This document shows, piece by piece, positions 17,071 to 24,018 of a DNA stretch of 64,000 nt. Made by a program: the position numbers and the translations under genes. The notes under the pieces are model-generated. The model saw only the letters and a program-made list of their open reading frames with translations. It did not search any database and had not been told where the DNA came from. Position 1 is the stretch's first letter. The number at the start of each line of letters is the position of its first letter. The stretch comes from Micromonospora_G sp044901685 (GTDB lineage Bacteria > Actinomycetota > Actinomycetes > Mycobacteriales > Micromonosporaceae). Where the stretch lies: assembly GCF_044901685.1 (NCBI RefSeq), contig NZ_JBJDPS010000019.1, positions 54,879 through 118,878 on the forward strand, in the 5' to 3' direction.

Positions 17071-18117
17071 ATGGTTCACCCGTACCCGAAATCGCCGTAC
17101 CAGCCGGGGCAGCCGGAGCGGGCGGGCGGCCTCAGCCGGCGCGGCCTGCTGCGCGGCGCGGCCCTGCTGGGCACCGCGACCGCGACCGGCGGCGCGCTCG
17201 GCGCCCTCGCCCAGGCCCCGGCGGCGCTCGCCGGACCCGCCGGCTTCCCCAGCTACCGGTACGTCCGCGACGCCTTCGACCGGCCGCTGGTCTACAACCC
17301 GACCGGCGAGACGATCTTTCCCTGCGTACGCGGGGTCTACGACAAGATCTCCGGTGCCCGGGGCCGCTACTACCTCTACTACGCGCCGCACGACCCGCCC
17401 GGCGGCATCTGCCTCGCCTACGCCGACCGGCTGGAGGGTCCCTACACCGAGCACCCTGGCAACCCGATCGTCGACCGGGTGCTACCGACCACCACGGTCA
17501 GCCACGTCTCCTCCCCGCACGTGGTCTGGAACGCCTCCAGCCGGGAGTTCTTCCTCTACTTCCACGGCGAGAACACCACCACCCGGGTCGCCCGCTCGAC
17601 CGACGGGATCACCTTCACCAACGAGACCCCGATCCTCAGCACCAACCTGGTGCCGAACACCACCGAGACCTCCTACGCGCGGGTCTTCGAGCACCGGGTG
17701 GCCGGGCGGAACAACAAGTACGTCATGCTCTTCATGGGCGCGCACACCGTACGGCCGGGCACCCGGAAGATTTTCTGGGGCTGGTCGCCGAACGGTTGGG
17801 ACCAGTGGCAGTTCGCGCCGAACCCGCTGGTCTCGCCATCCGGTGACGGCCTGACCGACATCTCCGCGCCGCACCTGCTCACCCGCAACGGCACCGCGTA
17901 CGTGGTCTACCACGGCAACAGCGGGCGGATGTACCTCACCGAGGTCGGCAACGACTTCGACCGGGAGGTGCACCTCGGGGTGTTCCACACGCCGATCGCC
18001 TCCGACAACGGTCGAACCGCGTCGCCGAGTTTCGGCACCGACGGGGGAGTGTCGTACATGATCTACGAGGCCGGGCCGCGGCTTGATGCTCGGATCTGTG
18101 TGGCGCGTCAGGTGTGA
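17071..18117 (+). CDS. Tat-exported glycoside-hydrolase-like five-bladed beta-propeller protein
   Basis: A 348-residue protein with a twin-arginine signal (LSRRGLLRGAALLGTA) and then a fold resembling GH43/GH62/GH117-type beta-propellers: RYYLYYAPHDPPGGICLAYADRLEGPYTEHPGNPI, then SSPHVVWNASSREFFLYFHG and DISAPHLLTRNGTAYVVYHG. Acidic residues at the starts of blades could be catalytic, but I cannot assign the pair. The ATG at 17071 has CGGAG with 7-nt spacing; the upstream in-frame ATGs lack one. It is divergent from the LacI-controlled uptake operon and shares its operators, so it probably releases the sugar the importer takes up. Confidence 0.8.
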   Translation: MVHPYPKSPYQPGQPERAGGLSRRGLLRGAALLGTATATGGALGALAQAPAALAGPAGFPSYRYVRDAFDRPLVYNPTGETIFPCVRGVYDKISGARGRYYLYYAPHDPPGGICLAYADRLEGPYTEHPGNPIVDRVLPTTTVSHVSSPHVVWNASSREFFLYFHGENTTTRVARSTDGITFTNETPILSTNLVPNTTETSYARVFEHRVAGRNNKYVMLFMGAHTVRPGTRKIFWGWSPNGWDQWQFAPNPLVSPSGDGLTDISAPHLLTRNGTAYVVYHGNSGRMYLTEVGNDFDREVHLGVFHTPIASDNGRTASPSFGTDGGVSYMIYEAGPRLDARICVARQV

Positions 18118-18124
18118 CGGGTTG

Positions 18125-18193
18125 GGTCGGGCCGACCGTGCCCGGCGCGGGCCGTCAGGCTTGATTCCCGCGCCGGGCACGGTCGGCCCGACC
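18125..18193. terminator. 27-bp perfect inverted repeat (very strong hairpin)
   Basis: Arms 18125-18151 and 18167-18193 are exact inverted repeats with a 15-nt loop. It follows the beta-propeller stop codon by 7 bp. No U-tract. Unusually long and perfect for a terminator. Confidence 0.85.
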
Positions 18194-18262
18194 TTGACGT
18201 CCACAGTGGTTTGATCGAAGGTGGTCTACGGGTATCGGCACGTTCCGTCCCTTTGGAGGTCG

Positions 18263-19690
18263 ATGATGACCGGTAGTGCCGCTGATCGTTTTCCCACCCG
18301 CTACCTGCCGGGGGTCGGTGTCCGGGATCTGCCGGAGCCGCCCGCGTCGGCCTGGCCGGTGATCGGGCCGGGGGTGATCGCGGCCGGGGTGGGGCTCGCC
18401 TCGGGCGAGTTCATCCTGTTCCCGTACATCGCCTCGCAGGTCGGACTGGTTTTCCTCTGGGCGGCGGCGGTCGGCATCGTCACCCAGTGGTTCCTCAACA
18501 TGGAGATCGAGCGCTACACCCTCGCCACCGGCGAGACCGCGCTCACCGGCTTCTCCCGGTTCTGGCGGCACTGGGGTCTGGTCTTCGCGGTGATGGTCTA
18601 CTTCGCGAACCTCTGGCCGGGCTGGGCGTCGAGTTCCGCGACGATGGTGACCTACCTCTTCGGCGGCAACGCCGCCTGGATCGCGGTCGGGATGCTGGTG
18701 GTGATCGGGCTGACGCTCACCCTGGCCCCGGTCATCTACACCGCGCTGGAGCGGGTCGAGTTCGTCAAGGTCGGGCTCGTGGTCGTCTTCCTCGTGGTCG
18801 CGGCGGTATTCGCGGTCGGCGCCGACGCCTGGCGGGCGTTGCCGGACACCGTGGTCGCGCCGCAGTTCCCGACCGAACTCGGCTTCGCGCTGATCCTCTC
18901 CGCGCTGGTCTTCGCCGGTGCCGGCGGCGGGCAGAACCTGGTGCAGAGCAACTGGATCAGGGACAAGGGCTTCGGCATGGGCCGGTACGTCCCGCGCCTG
19001 GTCAGCCCGGTCACCGGCCGACCGGAGGCGGCCCCGGACACGGCCGGGTTCGTCTTCGAGCCGACCGACGAGAACCTGGGCCGGTGGCACCGCTGGTGGC
19101 GGCTGGCCAACCGGGAGCAGTTGGTCACCTTCGTGTTGATCTCGTTCGTCACGATCGTGCTGATGTCGATGCTCTCGTACTCGACCGTGCACGGGGTGCC
19201 CGGGTTGGCGAACAGCGTCTCCTTCCTCAGGGTGGAGGGGGAGCGCCTCGGCGAGATGGTGGGCTCCTGGTTCGGCACCCTGTTCTGGGTGATCGGGGCG
19301 ATCTCGCTCTTCGCCGCCGCCATGGGCATCGTCGACTACACCAGCCGGCTCGCCGCCGACGTACTCAAGACCTCGTACCTGCGTGGGCACTCGGAGAGCC
19401 GGATCTACTTCGCGCTGGTCTGGGGACTGGTCGGCCTGGGCTGCGTGATCCTGCTCGCCGGCTTCGACCAGCCGCTGATCCTGCTGGTCATCTCGGCCTG
19501 CGTCGGCGGGCTGATGATGTTCATCTACTCGATCCTGCTGCTGGTGCTCAACAGCCGGGTGCTGCCACCGCAGATCCGGCCCCGCTCGGTCCGGGTGGTG
19601 GCGCTGGTCTGGGCGGTGCTGCTGTTCGGTGTCTTCTCCGCGCTGACCGTCTGGCAGCAGGGCGACCGGCTGCTCGACTGGTTGCGCTGA
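18263..19690 (+). CDS. Nramp-superfamily transporter-like membrane protein
   Basis: A 475-residue protein with about eleven helices. GPGVIAAGVGLASGEFILFPY resembles the first Nramp helix, but the metal-binding DPGN is replaced by an ASGEF motif, and the sixth-helix region reads LVFAGAGGGQNLVQSNWIRD instead of carrying the MPHN metal site. This places it in a distinct Nramp-related group whose substrate is not known to me. GGAGG stands 3 bp before ATGATG at 18263/18266; the frame opens earlier at 18221 without a good start. It is a single gene between the 27-bp hairpin and the sigma remnant. Confidence 0.8.
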   Translation: MMTGSAADRFPTRYLPGVGVRDLPEPPASAWPVIGPGVIAAGVGLASGEFILFPYIASQVGLVFLWAAAVGIVTQWFLNMEIERYTLATGETALTGFSRFWRHWGLVFAVMVYFANLWPGWASSSATMVTYLFGGNAAWIAVGMLVVIGLTLTLAPVIYTALERVEFVKVGLVVVFLVVAAVFAVGADAWRALPDTVVAPQFPTELGFALILSALVFAGAGGGQNLVQSNWIRDKGFGMGRYVPRLVSPVTGRPEAAPDTAGFVFEPTDENLGRWHRWWRLANREQLVTFVLISFVTIVLMSMLSYSTVHGVPGLANSVSFLRVEGERLGEMVGSWFGTLFWVIGAISLFAAAMGIVDYTSRLAADVLKTSYLRGHSESRIYFALVWGLVGLGCVILLAGFDQPLILLVISACVGGLMMFIYSILLLVLNSRVLPPQIRPRSVRVVALVWAVLLFGVFSALTVWQQGDRLLDWLR

Positions 19691-19757
19691 CGACCGGTGC
19701 GGCGCCCGGTTCCGCCGGACGCGCAACGAAACCGGTGAGCTCTGCGCCCCTAGGGTT

Positions 19758-20258
19758 GTGTTGGTGCAGACATCCGCGCGCGCGGAGGTGACCTTCGACG
19801 CGGTGTACGCCGCGCACTACGTCGTCCTCGTCCGGCTGGCCTACGTCACCACCGGGAGCCAGCAGGTCGCGGAGGACGTGGTGCAGGAGGTGTTCATCGA
19901 GTGGTTACGCCGGATGGACGCCGTCCGTGACCCGGTGCCGTACCTGCGCCGGGCGGTCGTCTCCCGGTGCCGCGCCCCGGACCGTCGCCCGCCTTCCGCA
20001 GGGGCTGGGTCGGGTCGCCGGGTAGACCGGCTGCAACTGGCGACCGGCCTGCTGGGCGAGGTCCGGGTGGCGGAGGTGGGCGATGTCGACCGGGGGCCCC
20101 GGCCGCGATGGTGGATCACCCTGGTCGTCGCCGCCACCGCGCTCACCGGCTACGCGTGCGTGCGAGCCGTCCTCGCCGTCCGGCGCAGGGCGCCGCGCCC
20201 ACCCGTGGACCCGGCCGGCACCGCTGCGCCGACCAGCGGGACGGCGGACCCGGCGTAG
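19758..20258 (+). CDS. Sigma-70 region 2 fused to a transmembrane tail (probable sigma-factor remnant)
   Basis: Residues 10-75 (FDAVYAAHYVVLVRLAYVTTG, EDVVQEVFIEWL and YLRRAVVSRCR) match region 2 of SigE-type ECF sigma factors. Region 4, the -35-binding domain, is missing. After residue 75 the sequence becomes Pro/Arg-rich and then carries one transmembrane helix (WWITLVVAATALTGYACV) and a Pro/Ala-rich end. A deletion that joined the start of a sigma gene to the end of a membrane-protein gene would explain this. It starts with GTG (19758 or 19764). Either a pseudogene or a chimeric membrane-tethered protein; it should not work as a normal sigma factor. Confidence 0.6.
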   Translation: MLVQTSARAEVTFDAVYAAHYVVLVRLAYVTTGSQQVAEDVVQEVFIEWLRRMDAVRDPVPYLRRAVVSRCRAPDRRPPSAGAGSGRRVDRLQLATGLLGEVRVAEVGDVDRGPRPRWWITLVVAATALTGYACVRAVLAVRRRAPRPPVDPAGTAAPTSGTADPA

Positions 20259-20264
20259 ACGCGT

Positions 20265-20293
20265 TTGATCTGAGCCGTTATGTCCAATACCTA
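20265..20293 (+). promoter_or_regulatory. Possible promoter for the small membrane protein and ThDP enzyme
   Basis: TTGATC at 20265-20270, 17-bp spacer, TACCTA at 20288-20293. Resembles a housekeeping promoter; unproven. Confidence 0.4.
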
Positions 20294-20326
20294 GGGAAAG
20301 GTGAGTTATCGTCGCCTGGGATCGAT

Positions 20327-20380
20327 GGCGGTACGGAGCAGGCCAGACGGCGGTACGGAGCAGGCCAGACGGCGGTACGG
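20327..20380. repeat. 22-bp tandem repeat, about 2.4 copies
   Basis: Units at 20327-20348 and 20349-20370 are identical, each beginning GGCGGTACGGAGCAGG, followed by a partial third copy to 20380. It lies in the leader upstream of the 59-residue gene, between its possible promoter and its ribosome binding site. Confidence 0.75.
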
Positions 20381-20417
20381 GACGGAACGACAGCGGCGGC
20401 ACCCGGAGGGACAGCAC

Positions 20418-20597
20418 ATGACTCACGGGCATCTCGGCGACATGGCGACCGGTGTGATCGGTGATGCCGCCGGCACCGTGGTGGACCCGAAGCAGGGTAT
20501 CCAGCGGCTCAAGGGCGAGACCGCCGGTCCGGCGCTGGTCGTGGCGGTGGTCGCCCTCGTTGTTGGTTACCTGATCGGCCGCCGTACCCGCCGTTGA
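20418..20597 (+). CDS. Small single-span membrane protein, 59 aa
   Basis: The ATG at 20418 follows GGAGG at 20405-20409 with good spacing. The protein has a short N-terminus with DMATGVIGDAAGTVVDPKQG, then one hydrophobic segment (ALVVAVVALVVGYLIGR) and a basic end RRTRR, so the C-terminus is probably cytoplasmic. I do not recognise a family. The stop is 29 bp before the ThDP-enzyme ATG, suggesting one transcript. Membrane anchoring or recruitment of the peripheral oxidase is a possible role, by inference only. Confidence 0.68.
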   Translation: MTHGHLGDMATGVIGDAAGTVVDPKQGIQRLKGETAGPALVVAVVALVVGYLIGRRTRR

Positions 20598-20626
20598 ACC
20601 GGGGCGAGGCGACACGGGGAGCACTG

Positions 20627-22396
20627 ATGCAGGAGATCGTCGGAGAAGCCCTGGCCAGACGCCTGGTCGACTGGGGGGTCGACACCGTGTTCGGGCTGCC
20701 CGGTGACGGTATCAACGGCCTGATGGAGGGCTTCCGTCGTCAGCGTGAGCGGTTGCGGTTCGTGCTGGTGCACCACGAGGAGGCCGCCGCCTTCATGGCC
20801 ACCGGGTACGCGAAGGCGACCGGCCGCCTCGGCGTCTGTGCCGCCACCTCCGGCCCCGGTGCCATCCACCTGCTCAACGGCCTGTACGACGCGAAGATGG
20901 ACCACGTCCCGGTGCTCGCGCTCACCGGGATGCAGGAGACCTCGGTGCAGGGGACGCAGTACCAGCAGGAGGTGTCGACGACCCAGCTCTTCCAGGACGT
21001 GGCGGGCGCGTACAACCTGCTGGTGGCGAACCCGCGGCAGGTGCCGGGGGTGGTGGACATAGCCATCCGGCACGCCCTGACCAAGTCCACGGTGGTGCAC
21101 CTGAGCCTGCCCAACGACATCCAGGTGGCGGCTGCCGCCGCGGACCCGTACCGGCACGTCACCCCGGGGGCGCCCCCGGTCAGCAGCCCGGTGGTCTCGC
21201 GTCCGCCGGTGCCGGCCGCGCCCGGGGAACTCGAACGGGCCGCCGAGGTGCTGGACGCGGGGAAGAAGGTGGCGATGCTGGTCGGCATCGGCGCCCGGGA
21301 GGCTCGGGAAGAGGTGCTCGCGGTAGCGGACGCGCTCGGCGCGCCGATCGTCAAGACGCTCTCCGGCAAGCAGGTGGTGCCGGACGAGCACCCGCTCACC
21401 ACCGGCGGGCTGGGGCTGCTCGGCACCAAACCGAGCGAGCTGCTGATGGAGGAGTGCGACACGCTGCTGATGGTCGGCACGTCGTACCCGTACGGGAGTT
21501 ACCTTCCCGCGCCCGGACAGGCCAGGGTGGTGCAGATCGACCGCGACGCCAGCCAGATCGGCATCCGGCTGCCGGTCGAGGTGGCGGTCGCCGCCGACGC
21601 CCGGACGGGGCTGAAGCAACTGCTGCCGATGCTGCGGCGCCACGACGACCGGTCCTTCCTTTCCAAGCACCAGCGGGGCCGGGACACCTGGCGGCAGGAG
21701 ATGAAGGCGCTCCAGGACCCGAGCCGGACGCCGATCGCGCCGCAGTACCTGATCGGCTGTCTGGACGAGGCCGCCGCCGAGGACGCCATTCTGACCTGTG
21801 ACTCGGGCACGGTCTCGACCTGGTCGGCCCGGCACTGGACGATCCGGGGAGGGCGGGAGTACTACCTCTCCGGCAACCTGGCGTCGATGGCGTCGGGGCT
21901 GCCGTACGCGATCGGGATGCAGTTGGCCCACCCCGGGCGCCAGGTGATCGCGTACGTCGGGGACGGTGGTTTTGCCATGCTGATGGCCGAGTTCCTGACC
22001 GCCGCGCGGCACGAACTGCCGGTCAAGGTCGTGATCAACAACAACAACGCGTACGGGCAGATTCTCTGGGAGCAGATGATCCTCGGCTACCCGGAGTACG
22101 CCGTACGGCACCCGGAGCCGAAGCCGGACTTTGCCGCGTGGGCGAGAAGCTGTGGCGGTTACGGCACGAAGGTCACCGACCCGGCGCAGGTGCCCGGGGC
22201 GATCCGGGACGCGTTGGCGCACCCCGGCCCGGCGCTCGTCGACTGTGACGTCAACCCGAACGAGCCGCCGATGCCGGGCAAGATCCGGTACGAGCAGGCG
22301 AAGGAGTTCACCGAGGCGTTCCTGCGGGGCGAGCCGAACCGGATCGCCACCCTCGCCACCGTCGCTCGCGACAAGATCAACGAGTTCCGCAGGTGA
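20627..22396 (+). CDS. ThDP-dependent enzyme, pyruvate oxidase / acetolactate-synthase-like
   Basis: A 589-residue enzyme with the three-domain order of the family. The N-terminal domain has VHHEEAAAFMATGYAK with the catalytic Glu that activates thiamine; the C-terminal domain has the diphosphate motif GDGGFAMLMAEFLTA ending in NNNAYGQ. The central domain has a Rossmann-like fold that may bind FAD. It most resembles PoxB-type pyruvate:quinone oxidoreductases or the uncharacterised 'thiamine pyrophosphate-requiring' group, so the acceptor and substrate are not certain. The ATG at 20627 follows GGGGAG. A PoxB-like C-terminal membrane-binding helix is not obvious. Confidence 0.83.
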   Translation: MQEIVGEALARRLVDWGVDTVFGLPGDGINGLMEGFRRQRERLRFVLVHHEEAAAFMATGYAKATGRLGVCAATSGPGAIHLLNGLYDAKMDHVPVLALTGMQETSVQGTQYQQEVSTTQLFQDVAGAYNLLVANPRQVPGVVDIAIRHALTKSTVVHLSLPNDIQVAAAAADPYRHVTPGAPPVSSPVVSRPPVPAAPGELERAAEVLDAGKKVAMLVGIGAREAREEVLAVADALGAPIVKTLSGKQVVPDEHPLTTGGLGLLGTKPSELLMEECDTLLMVGTSYPYGSYLPAPGQARVVQIDRDASQIGIRLPVEVAVAADARTGLKQLLPMLRRHDDRSFLSKHQRGRDTWRQEMKALQDPSRTPIAPQYLIGCLDEAAAEDAILTCDSGTVSTWSARHWTIRGGREYYLSGNLASMASGLPYAIGMQLAHPGRQVIAYVGDGGFAMLMAEFLTAARHELPVKVVINNNNAYGQILWEQMILGYPEYAVRHPEPKPDFAAWARSCGGYGTKVTDPAQVPGAIRDALAHPGPALVDCDVNPNEPPMPGKIRYEQAKEFTEAFLRGEPNRIATLATVARDKINEFRR

Positions 22397-22462
22397 GCCC
22401 GTTCGCGCGCCGCCCGTCACGGTGATCCGGGCGGCCACGGTGCGGGCTGACGGGACCCGGCG

Positions 22463-23761
22463 GTGAACCGCCGCCGGGGACTGCTCGGGCAGCTACGCCG
22501 GGCCAGCCCGGGAACCCGGGCGAACAGCCTCGAGGTCTTCTTCGACCTGGTCTTTGTCTTCGTCTTCTTCAGCATCGCCCGGGTCACCTCGCAGGACCTG
22601 ACGCCGAGCGGTCTCTACCACGGCCTGCTGATCCTGGCCCTGCTCTGGTGGTGCTGGTGCTCGCACATGGTGGTGGCGAACTGGATCAGGCTCGGTGAGG
22701 GGATCGGGCCGCTGGTGGTCTTCCCCGTCATGGTCGCCACCTTCACCATCGCCCTGATCATCCCGCAGGCATTCGCCGGTGAGACCAGCGGATTCGACGC
22801 TCCGCTGGTGCTGGCGATCTGTTACCTCATCGTCCGGGCCCTGCACGTGGTGCTGCACTGGTACTCCGCCCGGGACGACCCCGTGCTCCGGCGCCAGATC
22901 CTGCACTACGCGCTGCCGCTGGTCACCACCACCACGCTGCTCTTCATCGCCGGACTGATCCCGGCGAGGTTCCACGGCATCGACGAGGTGACCTTCCGTA
23001 CGCTGCTCTGGACCATCGCGGTCGTGATCGAGTACGGCGCCGGCCGCTTCCTCAGCGTCTCCCACTGGGGACTCGCCTCCGCCGGACACTGGGTCGAGCG
23101 GTTCGAGTTGATCGTCATCGTCGGGCTCGGCGAGACCATCATCTCGGTCGGCCTCGGCACCAACCTGACCGGCCGGACCGAGACCTGGCCGATGTTCATC
23201 GGCACCGCGCTCGGCATCGGCATCACCGCGTCGCTCTGGTGGGCGTACTTCGACATCGTCGCGCCCGCCGCGCACCAGGTCATGCACGGCACACACGACC
23301 TGGCCCGGATCCGGCTCGCCCGGGACGCGTACGTCTACCTGCACCTGCCGATGATCGCCGCGCTGATCCTGCTCTCCCTCGGCGACAAGGAGATGATCCA
23401 CCAGCTCAGCAGCGAGCACATCCCGCTCGCCGAACCGCAGCAGGGCCCCGGCGTCCCGCTCATCTACGGCGGGGTGATCCTGTTCCTCCTCGGCCACCTC
23501 GCCTTCCAGGCGCGCATCCTCGGCACGGTCACCTGGACCAGGGTGGGGGCGATCCTCGTCCTCGGTTCGCTGATCCCCCTGGCGGTCGTGCTTCCCGCGC
23601 TCGCGGCGATCGGCATGCTCGCGGCGGTCTGCTTCGCGCTGGTGATCAGCGAGGTGGTCATCTTCGCCGAGTCGCGGCACGTCCTCCGTGAGTCCGCTCT
23701 CCAGGAGGCCACCGTGCACGAGGACCGCGAAACCGAATGGCGCCGCGACCGCTACGAATGA
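22463..23761 (+). CDS. LtrA-family membrane protein (second copy)
   Basis: A 432-residue polytopic protein starting at a GTG. The family block reads SLEVFFDLVFVFVFFSIARV and the middle block is ERFELIVIVGLGETIISVG. About ten membrane segments are visible and the C-terminal tail is charged. It differs considerably from the LtrA at 1955-3190, so the two are old paralogues rather than a recent duplication. It follows the ThDP enzyme by 66 bp on the same strand and may share its transcript. A 21-bp perfect hairpin lies 19 bp after the stop. Confidence 0.85.
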   Translation: MNRRRGLLGQLRRASPGTRANSLEVFFDLVFVFVFFSIARVTSQDLTPSGLYHGLLILALLWWCWCSHMVVANWIRLGEGIGPLVVFPVMVATFTIALIIPQAFAGETSGFDAPLVLAICYLIVRALHVVLHWYSARDDPVLRRQILHYALPLVTTTTLLFIAGLIPARFHGIDEVTFRTLLWTIAVVIEYGAGRFLSVSHWGLASAGHWVERFELIVIVGLGETIISVGLGTNLTGRTETWPMFIGTALGIGITASLWWAYFDIVAPAAHQVMHGTHDLARIRLARDAYVYLHLPMIAALILLSLGDKEMIHQLSSEHIPLAEPQQGPGVPLIYGGVILFLLGHLAFQARILGTVTWTRVGAILVLGSLIPLAVVLPALAAIGMLAAVCFALVISEVVIFAESRHVLRESALQEATVHEDRETEWRRDRYE

Positions 23762-23780
23762 CCGAACGTCGACCCGGTCA

Positions 23781-23852
23781 GGGTTGGGGGGCGGCGTGCC
23801 CACGACGGGACCAAGCCTGACCGCCCAGAGCGGGCACGCCGCCCCCCAACCC
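23781..23852. terminator. 21-bp perfect inverted repeat after LtrA gene
   Basis: Arms 23781-23801 and 23832-23852 are exact inverted repeats with a 30-nt loop. Second of two unusually long perfect hairpins in the window (see 18125-18193). Confidence 0.82.
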
Positions 23853-24018
23853 ACCACCGCAACCAAAGATCGAAGCTCGTTTTGATCAAAGGGCTTGACT
23901 CCCCAACGCCCCGCCCGGCAGAGTCCGATGAACCCGAAAGACTCGGCGGCCTTTCGGTGACGATTCCACAGGTGCGGCGGCGCGCTCCTCCTGACCGATC
24001 CCCACGGAAGGAGCACCC

